This document shows positions 33,886 through 43,672 of a DNA stretch of 64,000 bases, one piece after another. Position numbers and translations under genes: made by a program. Position 1 is the stretch's first letter, and the number at the start of each line of letters is the position of its first letter. This DNA comes from Erythrobacter colymbi (GTDB lineage: Bacteria > Pseudomonadota > Alphaproteobacteria > Sphingomonadales > Sphingomonadaceae), in NCBI RefSeq assembly GCF_002155685.1, contig NZ_MUYK01000004.1:310001-374000 (forward strand), given 5' to 3'. Under the pieces are notes generated by a model. The model ran no database searches, had not been told where the DNA came from, and saw nothing but the letters and a program-made list of their open reading frames with translations.

Positions 33886-35487
33886 TCAGTGCCTGAAATG
33901 CCGCATCCCGGTGAAGACCATCGCCAGCCCTGCTGCGTCGGCGGCGGCGATGACCTCGTCGTCGCGGATCGAGCCGCCCGGCTGGATCACCGCGGTCGCG
34001 CCCGCCTCGGCGGCAGAGATCAGCCCGTCGGCAAAGGGGAAGAAGGCGTCCGAGGCGACCGCGCTGCCCACGGTGCGCGGGGCGTCCCAGCCATAGGTCT
34101 CGGCGGCTTCCTTCGCCTTGATCGCGGCGATGCGCGCCGAATCGCGGCGGTTCATCTGGCCTGCGCCGATGCCCGCGGTCGCGCCGTCCTTGGCGTAGAC
34201 GATGGCGTTGGACTTGACGTGCCGCGCCACGGTCCAGGCGAAGAGGCAGTCCTTAAGTTCTTGCTCCGTGGGCGCGCGCTTGGTGACGACCTTGAGATCG
34301 TCGGCGGTAATCGCCCCGTTGTCGCGCGACTGGATCAGCACGCCCCCGGCGATGGTCTTGAGCGCAAGGCCGCCCCGGCGCGGATTGGGAAGAGCGCCGC
34401 ATTCGAGCAGGCGCAGGTTCTTCTTCTTCGCGAAGATCGCCTTGGCCTCTTCCGAGACCGAGGGTGCGATCACCACTTCGGTGAAGATCGCCGAGATGGC
34501 TTCGGCCGTCGCCGCGTCGAGTTCGGTGTTCACCGCGACGATCCCACCGAAGGCCGAGACGCTATCGCAAGCCAGCGCCGCTTCCCATGCCGCGAGCAGC
34601 GAGCCGCCCTGCGCCACGCCGCAGGGGTTGGCGTGCTTGACGATGACGACCGCAGGCTCCTGCCCGGCGAATTCCGCCGCCAGCTCAAGCGCGGCATCGG
34701 CGTCGTTGAGGTTGTTGTAGCTCAGCTCCTTGCCCTGAAGCTGGCGCGCCTGCGGGACGCCCGCCGTGCCGGCCACCTGCGGGACGTAGATCGCCGCCGA
34801 CTGGTGCGGGTTTTCGCCATAGCGCAGCGTGTCGGCGCGCTTCAGCGCCATCGGGAGCGTCTCGGGGAACAGCGTCGGCTCGTCCGAGGCGGCGGGGGAG
34901 AAGGCGAACCAGCTCGCAATCGCGCTGTCATAGGCCGCGGTGCGCGCATAGGCCTTGCCCGCCATCCGCGTGCGGAAGGCCTGCGTGGTCGCGCCGCCGT
35001 TGGCGTCCATTTCCGCGACCAGCGTCGCGTAATCGGCAGGGTCGGTGAGGATGGTGACAAAGCCGTGGTTCTTCGCCGCCGAGCGCACCATCGAAGGCCC
35101 GCCGATGTCGATGTTCTCGATCACTTCGGCGCGGTCCGCACCCTTGGCCACGGTCGCCTCGAAGGGGTAGAGGTTGACCACCACCAGATCGATCGCGCCG
35201 ATCCCGTGGGCCTCCATCGCGGCGACATGCTCGGGGTTGTCGCGCAGGGCGAGCAGCCCGCCGTGGACCGTGGGGTGCAAGGTCTTCACCCGCCCGTCCA
35301 TCATCTCGGGAAAGCCGGTGAGGTCCGAGACGTCCTTCACCGTCAGGCCCGCATCGCGCAGGGCCTTGGCGGTGCCGCCGGTGCTGACCAGCTCGACGCC
35401 CCGCTCGGCCAGCGCGCGGCCGAGGTCGGCCAAACCGCTCTTGTCGGACACTGAGAGCAGTGCCCGCTTGATCACACCATCAGCCAT
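33886..35487 (-). CDS. purH: Bifunctional AICAR formyltransferase / IMP cyclohydrolase
   Basis: A 533-residue enzyme performing the last two steps of purine synthesis to IMP. The N-terminal cyclohydrolase half shows [20 protein letters not shown] and [13 protein letters not shown]. The formyltransferase half shows [13 protein letters not shown] and the catalytic KHANPCGVA. Length is normal. It follows the heparinase-like gene by 9 bases in an rpe - heparinase - purH order. Confidence 0.96.
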   Translation of the reverse strand: MADGVIKRALLSVSDKSGLADLGRALAERGVELVSTGGTAKALRDAGLTVKDVSDLTGFPEMMDGRVKTLHPTVHGGLLALRDNPEHVAAMEAHGIGAIDLVVVNLYPFEATVAKGADRAEVIENIDIGGPSMVRSAAKNHGFVTILTDPADYATLVAEMDANGGATTQAFRTRMAGKAYARTAAYDSAIASWFAFSPAASDEPTLFPETLPMALKRADTLRYGENPHQSAAIYVPQVAGTAGVPQARQLQGKELSYNNLNDADAALELAAEFAGQEPAVVIVKHANPCGVAQGGSLLAAWEAALACDSVSAFGGIVAVNTELDAATAEAISAIFTEVVIAPSVSEEAKAIFAKKKNLRLLECGALPNPRRGGLALKTIAGGVLIQSRDNGAITADDLKVVTKRAPTEQELKDCLFAWTVARHVKSNAIVYAKDGATAGIGAGQMNRRDSARIAAIKAKEAAETYGWDAPRTVGSAVASDAFFPFADGLISAAEAGATAVIQPGGSIRDDEVIAAADAAGLAMVFTGMRHFRH

Positions 35488-35496
35488 GCCGGAAAC

Positions 35497-37365
35497 CTAT
35501 CCTGTCTTCCTGAGGCGCCAGGAGAATTGCCCCCCGCTGCGCAATGCCAGTCCCTCGATCACCAGCTGCTCGGTGGCATGGGGCCGGCCGTCGCCGTCGA
35601 CCCACAGGCTGTCCTCGGCAGTGAGGGTGATCTCGCCGGCGCCCGCCCTATCGCCGCCGAGGCGGAATTGCCAGAGCCGACCGTCGGGGAGCAGCAGGCT
35701 CGCGCCGCGCTTGTCCCCGGAGAGCTGCACCTCGACCCCGCGCCCGAGGTGGAAGCGGATCGCAAAGGCGATCTTGCCGCGCTTGCCGTTCTTGGCGGTG
35801 GGGATGAGGATGTCCTCGCCCGCAAGCTCGGTGCCGTCGCCCGAGAGGGTGAGGATGCGCTGGTGGGAGAGGCCGAAGCGACCGGCATAGCCGTCATGCG
35901 CGGCCTCGATCCGGGTCGCCTCGCGCGCGCGGCCGGGGATCATGCGGCGGTCGAGCTCCACGGTCTCCACGCCCTTGCCGAGCTTGCCGTGGAGCAGCAC
36001 GGCGGTGGAATTGGCGTTGTCGAGCACCATCGTCGAGAAGGCGGCCGTGGCGCGCAGGCCCTGCCCGATGCGCGCGGGCACCTGACCACCCGCGAGTGCC
36101 GCGCCGCCGCAATTGACGATGATCCGCTGCGGGCCGTCGGAAAGCTCGAAGGCGAGCGTGGAGGCGCAACCGGTGCGCGCGTGCTTGCTGCGCGGGGGCG
36201 GGGCGGTGTCGAACTGGAGCAGCGTCTCGCCCGCCTTGATGCGCTGGTAGCCCCAGCCCCCCGCCTGCACGAGCGGACGGGTGCGCACGCCCGAGGCCTC
36301 GATCACGGCGTTGACGCGGTCGGCGCTGATCGCGCCCTGCCCCTGCCAGCTGCCGAGCGACCCGTCGCCGTGGCGCAGCGCCAGCAGCGGCGGCACCAGC
36401 AGCTCGCGCATGACGCCAAGCGCGGGGGGCGGAGCAATCTCAGCCGCCTCGTAGCAGGCGAGAATGTCGGTCAGCAGGCGGATCGCGTCGAGCTGCGCGG
36501 CGGGGCAGCGCGACAGCACGCCGCCATCCTCGCCCACCATGTCGCCGAGCGCCTTGACGAGGCCCGCCTCGCCGAACAGCCGCCGGGGCTTGCCGTGGGG
36601 GAGCAGCAGGCCCGCCGCGACGACCCCCGCCCATGCGGCGACCTGCCCGAAGCCCGCAGGCTCCTTTGGCGCGTGCTTGTCGAGCCAGCCGGCGGTCTCG
36701 GTGATGGCGGCGAGCAGGCGCGACTTCAGCGCCTTGTCGGTGCCGCCGAGGATCAGCGGGGCGCGAACCAGCCATGCGACCAGACGCAGCCCCGCCAGTT
36801 CCGGCTCCCACGCGGGGCCCTTGCCCGCGACCGCGTGGGCGTGGAGCCACTGGGCGGCGATCCGCTCGGCCACGGCAGCCCCGTCGGCGCGCGCGGCGCT
36901 CGCGGCGAGATCGGCAAGCCAGCCGAAGGAATGGACGACCCGCTCGACGCCAGGCGCATGGTGGGCCGAGGGCGAGAAGTCGAAGCTCGCGATCGGCAGG
37001 CGCACGCCGTGGATCAGGAAATGCCCGGCGCGCAGGGCCGTGCCTGCCGCGCGGTCGCCGCGGTTGGGGCTCTCGACCGTCGCGGTGACGCGGGTCGGCT
37101 GCGGGCGGCGGAAGGGCGCGGCGATGGCGTGGCCGGGAATGCCCATGCGATAGGCGAGCCGGATCAGCGCTTCGCCCGGGCCGGACTTGACGGTGATGAC
37201 GTCACTCAGCGCCAGCGCGCGCGAGGGCTCCTCGGGCGGCGGCGGGGCGGCGGGTTCGACCCCCGGTTCGGGCGCGAGCGCGAGAGGGAGCACCGGTGCC
37301 TCCGCCACCCGCTCGACCAGCGCATCGGCGCGGGAGGCAGCCGGGGTGCGCAGCAGCGTCGCCAT
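35497..37365 (-). CDS. Heparinase II/III-like protein
   Basis: A 622-residue protein. An alpha/alpha-toroid-like N-terminal half includes FLIHGVRLPIASFDFSPSAH and VHSFGWLADLAA, and the C-terminal beta-sheet part contains IIVNCGGAALAGGQVPARIG, matching the heparinase II/III family. Its conserved place between rpe and purH, with no polysaccharide genes nearby, leaves its substrate unclear. I use the ATG at 37365 that overlaps the rpe stop (TGATG); a GTG one codon earlier is possible. No signal peptide is evident. Confidence 0.8.
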   Translation of the reverse strand: MATLLRTPAASRADALVERVAEAPVLPLALAPEPGVEPAAPPPPEEPSRALALSDVITVKSGPGEALIRLAYRMGIPGHAIAAPFRRPQPTRVTATVESPNRGDRAAGTALRAGHFLIHGVRLPIASFDFSPSAHHAPGVERVVHSFGWLADLAASAARADGAAVAERIAAQWLHAHAVAGKGPAWEPELAGLRLVAWLVRAPLILGGTDKALKSRLLAAITETAGWLDKHAPKEPAGFGQVAAWAGVVAAGLLLPHGKPRRLFGEAGLVKALGDMVGEDGGVLSRCPAAQLDAIRLLTDILACYEAAEIAPPPALGVMRELLVPPLLALRHGDGSLGSWQGQGAISADRVNAVIEASGVRTRPLVQAGGWGYQRIKAGETLLQFDTAPPPRSKHARTGCASTLAFELSDGPQRIIVNCGGAALAGGQVPARIGQGLRATAAFSTMVLDNANSTAVLLHGKLGKGVETVELDRRMIPGRAREATRIEAAHDGYAGRFGLSHQRILTLSGDGTELAGEDILIPTAKNGKRGKIAFAIRFHLGRGVEVQLSGDKRGASLLLPDGRLWQFRLGGDRAGAGEITLTAEDSLWVDGDGRPHATEQLVIEGLALRSGGQFSWRLRKTG

Positions 37366-38027
37366 CACCTGCCGCCCTTGAGCGTGGCGATATTGGCGGC
37401 ATAGGCGTCAGGCCCGCCCTTGAAAGTGGCCGAGCCGGCGACCAGCACATCGGCTCCCGCCTCGACACACATCCGCGCGGTCTCGGCATTCACGCCGCCA
37501 TCGACCTCGAGATGGATATGGCGGCCCGAGCGGGTGATCATCGAGCGGATACGCGCGACCTTGTCGAGCTGGGAAGGAATGAAGCTCTGCCCGCCGAAGC
37601 CGGGATTGACGCTCATCACGAGGATGAGGTCGGCCATGTCCATCAGGTTGTCGAGCACCTCGACCGGCGTGCCCGGGTTGATCACCACGCCCGCCTTCTT
37701 GCCCAGCGCCTTGATCGCCTGGAGCGTGCGGTGGATGTGCGGCCCCGCCTCGGGGTGGACGGTGATGATGTCCGCCCCCGCATCGGCGAAGGCCTGAAGG
37801 TAGGGATCGACCGGCGCGATCATCAGGTGGACGTCGAAGGGCTTGGTGGTGTGCGGGCGCAGCGCCTTCACCACGTCGGGCCCGATGGTGATGTTCGGCA
37901 CGAAATGCCCGTCCATCACGTCGATATGGATCCAGTCGGCCCCGGCGGCGTCGACAGCGCGCACTTCCTCGCCCAGCCGGGCAAAGTCGGCGGACAGGAT
38001 CGAGGGCGAGATCAGGGGCGTGGGCAT
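37365..38027 (-). CDS. rpe: Ribulose-phosphate 3-epimerase
   Basis: A 220-residue TIM-barrel enzyme of the pentose phosphate pathway. Signatures are [63 protein letters not shown] and [14 protein letters not shown], with the metal-binding His and Asp residues in place. It is the first gene of the operon with the heparinase-like protein and purH. Confidence 0.96.
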   Translation of the reverse strand: MPTPLISPSILSADFARLGEEVRAVDAAGADWIHIDVMDGHFVPNITIGPDVVKALRPHTTKPFDVHLMIAPVDPYLQAFADAGADIITVHPEAGPHIHRTLQAIKALGKKAGVVINPGTPVEVLDNLMDMADLILVMSVNPGFGGQSFIPSQLDKVARIRSMITRSGRHIHLEVDGGVNAETARMCVEAGADVLVAGSATFKGGPDAYAANIATLKGGR

Positions 38028-38251
38028 GGCGCGGGCGGAAAGCCTTTCTTGGACGCTTTACCGGACATAGGGGCGCGGCGATTCGCGCGACAAGGCGCGG
38101 GGCGGCGCTTTTCCACCGTGAACGGCGGTTGCTGTAGCAATTAAGCCGCAATTCAGCCGCATGGCGCCATTGGGGGCATCGACCGAGAACCCTCCCGACC
38201 TGTCGGCGCGGCTTGCGCGCCTCACCCTCTCTCCTTACCTCTGGAACCGAA

Positions 38252-38779
38252 ATGACTGTCTTGCTGCCTTCTTCCCGTCTTGCACACCGCTCCGCCGTGG
38301 CGGCGCTGGCGCTCGCCGGTGCGGTGGCCATGCCGGCTGCCGCGCAGGGCTATGTCTACGGGCGCAGCATGAACAACGACCTCGCGCAGTGCGCCGCTGA
38401 CAAGGGCCCGGCGGTGCGGATCACCGTGACGGGGCTCAAGTCCTCCGCGGGCAATCTCTTCGTGCGCGCCTATCCCGCCAACAGCCGCGACTGGCTGGTG
38501 AGCAAGCGCTACGTGATGCGCGTCGACGCCAAGCCGCAGACGGGGAGCATGACGGTGTGCGTGCCGCTGCCCGCCGCGGGCGACTTCGCCATCGCCGTGC
38601 AGCATGACGCCAACGGCAACCGCCAGACCGACATCTCGACCGATGGTGCGGGGATGTCGAACAATCCCGGGATCAAGAAGATCCTCGGCCTCGTCCCGCG
38701 TCCGCCTTCGGTCGACAAGACGCGCTTCCATGCGGGCGAGGGCATCACCCGCATGACGATATCGATGCAGTATCTCTGA
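38252..38779 (+). CDS. DUF2141-domain exported protein
   Basis: A 175-residue protein with a signal peptide (AVAALALAGAVAMPAAAQ). The DUF2141 domain contains AVRITVTGLKSSAGNLFVRA, FAIAVQHDANGNRQTD and FHAGEGITRMTISMQYL. A second member is at 59015-59461. The function of the family is unknown; it is a beta-rich periplasmic domain. It ends 3 bases before the convergent nucleotidyltransferase-like gene. Confidence 0.8.
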   Translation: MTVLLPSSRLAHRSAVAALALAGAVAMPAAAQGYVYGRSMNNDLAQCAADKGPAVRITVTGLKSSAGNLFVRAYPANSRDWLVSKRYVMRVDAKPQTGSMTVCVPLPAAGDFAIAVQHDANGNRQTDISTDGAGMSNNPGIKKILGLVPRPPSVDKTRFHAGEGITRMTISMQYL

Positions 38780-38782
38780 GGC

Positions 38783-39688
38783 TCAGCGCCGCTGGCGGCG
38801 GTGCTGGCTGAGGTCCCACAACACCTGCGGTGCGGCCAGTAGTGGATAGCGCTCGCGGAACGGGGTCAGCTTGACCGGCATCCCGGTGTGCCGCTCGATC
38901 TTCCACGCGGCATAGCGCGCGGCGCCCTCGAAGGTGGTGCTCGCTTTCACCAGCCGGAGCAGGTTGAGCGGCTTGCCGAGGCGGCGGCGGCGCTTCCACC
39001 ATGCGAGGATTTTCGTGCGTTCGGCTGGGGACAAGCGCGGGGTGAGGGTCGTGCCTTCGAGGCCCGGATCGATCCCCGCCGCTTCCAGCGCCAAGGGCAG
39101 CAGCCCCGCGAAGTGATCGGCGTTGACGCTGAGAATATCGTTCTCGCGCCCCTGCTTCTCGACCCGGAATTCGGCCTGGTAGGTCGCGCGAAACAGCGCG
39201 CGCCAATAGTCTTCCGCGCTCCCGCTCGCCGGGCCGAGCGCGGCGGCGAGCCTTGCTGCGGTGGTGGCGGCAGAGGCGATGGCGGCGATGACGTCGGCGC
39301 GCGCGGCGTCATCCTCGGCCCAGATCAGCGCCGAGGGCTGGACGAAACGCGCCCAGATCGTGGTGTCGGTGAGCTCGCCCCCCGCTGCCTTGGCGAAGGT
39401 CGCAAGACGCATGGTCGCGACCTTGGCGCGCAGGGTTTCGCCCTCATGCACGCGCTCGTGATAGGAGACCGTCGGCCAGATCGCGCTTTCGCGGTCACCG
39501 GGCAGCAGGATGTAGAAATCGAGCACGCCCTCGAGCGAGCCTGTCCGCAGGTTCGAACCGTAGAACAGCACCGCCCGCGCCCCTGCGGCATCGCCGAGCG
39601 CGCGGGCGAAGCTGGCGACGGCGGGATCGACCGGAACGGCGAGACGCGCGGCAATCCGTTCGGCCAGCGCCGCAGCGCCGCCGATCAT
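38783..39688 (-). CDS. Nucleotidyltransferase-like protein, possibly Tam41-type CDP-DAG synthase
   Basis: A 301-residue protein. AVLFYGSNLRTGSLEGVLDF (about residues 39-58) resembles a nucleotidyltransferase P-loop: Gly-Ser, then a single conserved Asp57 followed by YILL. The single acidic residue and the following His-rich YHERVH are reminiscent of Tam41/Mmp37, which makes CDP-diacylglycerol from phosphatidic acid and CTP. Its ATG overlaps the stop of the diacylglycerol-kinase-like gene, whose product would be phosphatidic acid. The assignment is a hypothesis from motif and context. Confidence 0.5.
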   Translation of the reverse strand: MIGGAAALAERIAARLAVPVDPAVASFARALGDAAGARAVLFYGSNLRTGSLEGVLDFYILLPGDRESAIWPTVSYHERVHEGETLRAKVATMRLATFAKAAGGELTDTTIWARFVQPSALIWAEDDAARADVIAAIASAATTAARLAAALGPASGSAEDYWRALFRATYQAEFRVEKQGRENDILSVNADHFAGLLPLALEAAGIDPGLEGTTLTPRLSPAERTKILAWWKRRRRLGKPLNLLRLVKASTTFEGAARYAAWKIERHTGMPVKLTPFRERYPLLAAPQVLWDLSQHRRQRR

Positions 39689-40719
39689 GGCGCGACGAAG
39701 GCGAGCTCCGGTCCCTGCTCGATGCGGTAATCGCCCGCCGGGAACGCCTCGCCATCGAGGATGAACTGGTCGTCGATCGACAGGCTGAACTGGGTCGCGG
39801 CGAGCTGGTGGATGCCGCGCTGGCGCAGGCCATTGCGGAGCTTGCCGGTCAGCACCAGCGGCACGAGCGCGGTGGTGCGGCGCGAAATCTGGTCGACCGC
39901 GACGAGCTTAAGCCCGCTGCGCAGCGCGCCGAAGGGCTTGATGCCGGCAGGCAGCTTCTCGAGCGTCGAGGCGAACAGCAGCTGGCGCATTTCCGGATCG
40001 CCATTGCCGCTGTGGGCCATCGGCGCGTCCGAGGTGCCCAGCCCGATCCGCATCCGCGCGCCCTTGCGCCACGGGTTGTTGCGAGTGGCGAACAGCGATT
40101 GCAGCAGCGCCCACATGCCGGTGACGGCGACGACCATGCTATCGAAGGCGCCCAGCTTGTGCGCGCTCTGCCCGGCCTGCGTCGCCTTGGTGAAGGCGCC
40201 CGCGCCGAGGATGAAGCCGGCGACGCGCTTGCCCGGTTCGTCCACCGCCGAGACCGCCATCGGGCGGCGGTAGACGCGGCTGCCGTGATCCAGCGCGTCG
40301 ATCGCGTCCTGGAGACCCCAGTCCTCGGGCACGCCGAGATCGACGGTGAGCGCGTTGGTCTTGCCCTTGGGGAGCACCGCGACCGCGGGCCAATCGTCGC
40401 CGAAGATCGCCTGTCCGCAGGTCAGCACGTCGCGCACCGTGCCGTCCCCGCCGTTGATGACGAGCAGGTCAATGCCCTTCGCAGCGAATTCCGCCAGCGC
40501 TTCGGGCAGCTGCGCGCGGGCGCGCGGCTGGGCGATGTGGACATGGGGGCACAGCCCGCAGTCGAAGTCCGCGCCGAGGTTGCGGTGGCTGCGCGGATTG
40601 TAGATCACGCCGACCGTCGGCGCCTGTCCGGCATCGCGCACACGCCGGGCGCGACCGCGGGGCTTCACGCCCGGATCGACCCGCGGGATCTGGCCAAATT
40701 CGTAGATCGGCGTTGCCAT
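39685..40719 (-). CDS. Diacylglycerol/sphingosine kinase catalytic-domain protein
   Basis: A 344-residue lipid kinase. The nucleotide-binding motif is INGGDGTVRDVL (GGDGT at residues 90-94), preceded by GVIYNPRSHRN and followed by VAVLPKGKTNALTVDLGVP, where the usual GTxND becomes GKTNA. The C-terminal lid (FILDGEAFPAGDYRIEQGPE) is typical of the YegS/DgkB fold. It phosphorylates a lipid, perhaps diacylglycerol or a sphingoid base, since sphingomonads make sphingolipids. It is coupled (ATGA) to the next gene. Confidence 0.85.
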   Translation of the reverse strand: MATPIYEFGQIPRVDPGVKPRGRARRVRDAGQAPTVGVIYNPRSHRNLGADFDCGLCPHVHIAQPRARAQLPEALAEFAAKGIDLLVINGGDGTVRDVLTCGQAIFGDDWPAVAVLPKGKTNALTVDLGVPEDWGLQDAIDALDHGSRVYRRPMAVSAVDEPGKRVAGFILGAGAFTKATQAGQSAHKLGAFDSMVVAVTGMWALLQSLFATRNNPWRKGARMRIGLGTSDAPMAHSGNGDPEMRQLLFASTLEKLPAGIKPFGALRSGLKLVAVDQISRRTTALVPLVLTGKLRNGLRQRGIHQLAATQFSLSIDDQFILDGEAFPAGDYRIEQGPELAFVAP

Positions 40720-40903
40720 AAACGTCCTATACGTGTCGGAAACCTAACTTTCCACTGCAATCAAGTCCCGGACCTGTAACAGACCGGCAGCCGCAAATCG
40801 GCAATCGCGCGCGGAAAACAAGGGGTCTGCGCCCAAACCTAGTAATGCTGCGACGAGAGTCTTGCGGAAGATTGCGGCTTCCGCCCGGCCCGTCTCGCGC
40901 GGA

Positions 40904-41344
40904 CTACTCGCCGCCTTCCAGTGTACGGATCGTGAACTGGCTCACCAGCCGTTGCACCCCGGGCAGGGCCGAGAGGATCTCGCGGTGGATGCGTTCGTAG
41001 CTGTCGTCGTCGCGCACCAGCACCTTGACGAGATAGTCCGACTGGCCGCTCATCAGATAGGCCTCCACCGCCTGCGGGGTAAGCGCGAGGGCTTCCTCGA
41101 AGGCGAGCATGGTCGCCTGCCGCTGGTCGGTGAGGGTGACCTGCACGAAGACGGTCGAGGGGTTGCCCCGCGCCGCCTTGGACAGCCGCGCGCGGTAGCC
41201 GAGGATCGCGCCGCTCTCTTCCAGCGCTTTGACCCGCCGGTGCGCCGCCGAGGGCGAGAGGCCCACGCGCTCGCCCAGCTGCTCTCCGGTGAGGCGCGAG
41301 TCCGCGGCTAGAAGATCAAGAATTTTCCGGTCGATGCGGTCCAT
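40904..41344 (-). CDS. Lrp/AsnC-family regulator (AldR-like)
   Basis: A 146-residue protein: N-terminal HTH (IDRKILDLLAADSRLTGEQL, VGLSPSAAHRRVKALEESGA) and C-terminal RAM/ligand-binding domain (AVEAYLMSGQSDYLVKVLVR). It diverges from alanine dehydrogenase, the usual arrangement for an alanine-responsive activator of ald. The ATG at 41344 is preferred over a TTG two codons earlier. Confidence 0.88.
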   Translation of the reverse strand: MDRIDRKILDLLAADSRLTGEQLGERVGLSPSAAHRRVKALEESGAILGYRARLSKAARGNPSTVFVQVTLTDQRQATMLAFEEALALTPQAVEAYLMSGQSDYLVKVLVRDDDSYERIHREILSALPGVQRLVSQFTIRTLEGGE

Positions 41345-41481
41345 GCGCAAAGCCTGTGCGCGTATGAGGCTCCCGGCGCAAGAATTTCCTGCTCTGCCTG
41401 CGTGCCATGCCGATCATTGCGAAGAACGCGCGCGGGGATGCTGCTAAATCGCGCGGCAGAGAGATTTGAGGAGAGTTCCCC

Positions 41482-42576
41482 ATGCGCGTCGGCGTCCCTA
41501 CCGAGATCAAGAACAACGAATACCGCGTCGGCCTGACCCCGGCCGCGGTTGCCGAGCTGACCCGCGCGGGCCACGATGTGGTGGTGCAGGCGGGCGCGGG
41601 CCTCGGCGTCGACTTCGCCGATGCGGCCTATGAGGTGGCGGGCGCGACGATCCTCCCCGATGCGGCTGCCGTGTTCGAAGCGGCGGAGATGATCGTGAAG
41701 GTCAAGGAGCCGCAGGCTTCCGAGATTGCGCTGCTGCGCCCGCACCATCTGCTCTTCACCTACCTCCACCTCGCCGCCGACAAGCCGCAGGCCGAAGGGC
41801 TGATGGCGTCAGGTGCGACCTGCATCGCCTACGAGACCGTGACCGCCCCCGATGGCTCGCTCCCGCTGCTCAAGCCCATGTCCGAAGTCGCCGGGCGCAT
41901 GAGCGTCCAGTGCGGCGCACATTACCTCGAGAAGCACCAGGGCGGGCGCGGGGTGCTGCTGGGCGGCGTGCCGGGCGTGGAGCCAGGCAAGGTCGTGATC
42001 CTCGGCGGCGGGGTCGCGGGGGTGAACGCGGCGCAGATGGCCGTGGGCCTGCGCGCCGACGTGACGATCTTCGATATCTCCAACCGCCGCCTTGCCGAAC
42101 TCGACGCGCAGTTCGGCAACCAGATTCGCACCGCCTTCTCCTCGTCCTCCGCGATTGCCGAGGCGGTGGCGGGCGCAGACCTCGTGATCGGCGCGGTGCT
42201 GGTGCCGGGCGCGGCGGCGCCCAAGCTGGTGACACGCGCGATGATCGCATCGATGCGCCCCGGCGCGGTGGTGGTCGATATCGCGATCGACCAGGGCGGC
42301 TGCTTCGAGACCTCGCACCCGACCACCCATGAAGACCCCGTGTTCGAGGTCGACGGCGTGATCCACTACTGCGTCGCCAACATGCCCGGCGCAGTGGCGC
42401 GCACTTCGACCATGGCGCTCGGCAATGCGACGCTGCCCTTCGTGCTGAAGCTCGCCAACATGGGGGCCGAGGCAGCGATGGCGGCCGACCCGCATCTCGC
42501 CGCAGGCCTCAACGTCGCGGGCGGCAGGATCACCCACGCCGCCGTGGCCGAAGCGCTCGATCTGCCCCTAGCCTAG
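41482..42576 (+). CDS. ald: Alanine dehydrogenase
   Basis: A 364-residue NAD-dependent enzyme that interconverts L-alanine with pyruvate and ammonia. Signatures are MRVGVPTEIKNNEYRVGLTP, the catalytic KEPQASE and HxxH-like FTYLHLAADK, and the NAD-binding VVILGGGVAGVNAAQMAVG. C-terminal ATMPGAV-type motif is YCVANMPGAVARTSTMAL. GGAG lies before the ATG. With the upstream glutamate dehydrogenase it supports an amino-acid catabolic theme. Regulation by the divergent Lrp protein is likely. Confidence 0.95.
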   Translation: MRVGVPTEIKNNEYRVGLTPAAVAELTRAGHDVVVQAGAGLGVDFADAAYEVAGATILPDAAAVFEAAEMIVKVKEPQASEIALLRPHHLLFTYLHLAADKPQAEGLMASGATCIAYETVTAPDGSLPLLKPMSEVAGRMSVQCGAHYLEKHQGGRGVLLGGVPGVEPGKVVILGGGVAGVNAAQMAVGLRADVTIFDISNRRLAELDAQFGNQIRTAFSSSSAIAEAVAGADLVIGAVLVPGAAAPKLVTRAMIASMRPGAVVVDIAIDQGGCFETSHPTTHEDPVFEVDGVIHYCVANMPGAVARTSTMALGNATLPFVLKLANMGAEAAMAADPHLAAGLNVAGGRITHAAVAEALDLPLA

Positions 42577-42672
42577 GTTAGGGCCTCTGCGCTTCGGGCC
42601 ATGGATGGGTTGTGATAAGCAACTCGCCATGCGGGGCGCAGAAACACAGAAACACCGGAGGCGCACTCTTTT

Positions 42673-43575
42673 ATGAGAGCGCCCAGCCAGGACTATGAGA
42701 GCTTCGATGCTTTCGTGGCCCGTGGCCTCGACCCTTCCGTATCCGCTGAAGCCCGTGCGCTGCCCTCGCGGCAGGGCGCGCGGATGTTCCGCTTCCGCTC
42801 GGACGCGCCGATCCCCGATCCCGCCGTGCCCGAGCTGGTGCTCCACAAGCTGGTCGCGGGCGAGGTGCGCTACAGCGCCGACTTCGGCTTCGGCCGGTTC
42901 GAAGGCACCAAGCGCCCGGGCGAGTTCGATGTGGCCCCGCCGGGCATGCAGGGTCATTTCGAGGGCGAGGGCGCGTTCGAGATGCTCTCGCTCAGCGTAC
43001 CGTGGGAGGCGGTCCGGCAGATCGCCGAGCGCGCCGGGTGCGCGCCGGGCGCCGATCTCGGCGCGCTTCATGCGCGGATGAGCGCCTGCGCTTCGGTCGC
43101 GCATCTGCTCGGCGAGCTGTGGGGCGAGGGTGCGGCCGGTGACGGGGTCGCCGCCGAGTTCGCCGAAGCTGCCCTCTCGGCGGTGGTGCTGCGGCTGCTG
43201 CGCCTTTCGGGCGCACCCTTCGCCGAGCCGCCGCGCGCGCTCGCCAAGGGCGGGCTGGCGCCGTGGCAGGTGCGGCGGGTCAAGGAATGGATCGAGGCCG
43301 ATCTGGCCGCAGACCATCCGGTCGAGGGACTCGCGCGGCTGGTGGGCCTGTCGCCCTTCCACTTCGTGCGCGCCTTTGCGGCCAGCGTCGGCAAGCCGCC
43401 CCACGCCTATCTGATCGAGCGCCGCATGGCCGAGGCGCGGCGGCTGCTGCACGAGACCGGGACCGACATGACCGAGATCGGCCTGTCGGTCGGCTATTCG
43501 GGCGGCGGGGCCTTCGCCCGCGCCTTCCGCCAGCACACCGGCATCAGCCCGAGCGCCTTCCGCCGTCTGCGCTGA
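42673..43575 (+). CDS. AraC-family transcriptional regulator
   Basis: A 300-residue regulator. The N-terminal ~190 residues form a cupin-like sensor (GEFDVAPPGMQGHFEGEGAF). The C-terminal pair of HTHs is RVKEWIEADLAADHPVEGLA, LVGLSPFHFVRAFAASVGKP and MTEIGLSVGYSGGGAFARAF. GGAGG lies 11 bases before the ATG. No obvious target is adjacent; it could act on the DUF885 gene downstream. Confidence 0.9.
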   Translation: MRAPSQDYESFDAFVARGLDPSVSAEARALPSRQGARMFRFRSDAPIPDPAVPELVLHKLVAGEVRYSADFGFGRFEGTKRPGEFDVAPPGMQGHFEGEGAFEMLSLSVPWEAVRQIAERAGCAPGADLGALHARMSACASVAHLLGELWGEGAAGDGVAAEFAEAALSAVVLRLLRLSGAPFAEPPRALAKGGLAPWQVRRVKEWIEADLAADHPVEGLARLVGLSPFHFVRAFAASVGKPPHAYLIERRMAEARRLLHETGTDMTEIGLSVGYSGGGAFARAFRQHTGISPSAFRRLR

Positions 43576-43672
43576 AGCGCCGATACGGCTCGACGAAAGG
43601 GGGTTCATCGCCTGTCCCTTGGCCGCTAACCCTGCGGGCACACGCGCGACCCTGCGCGCTAAGGGACCATCG

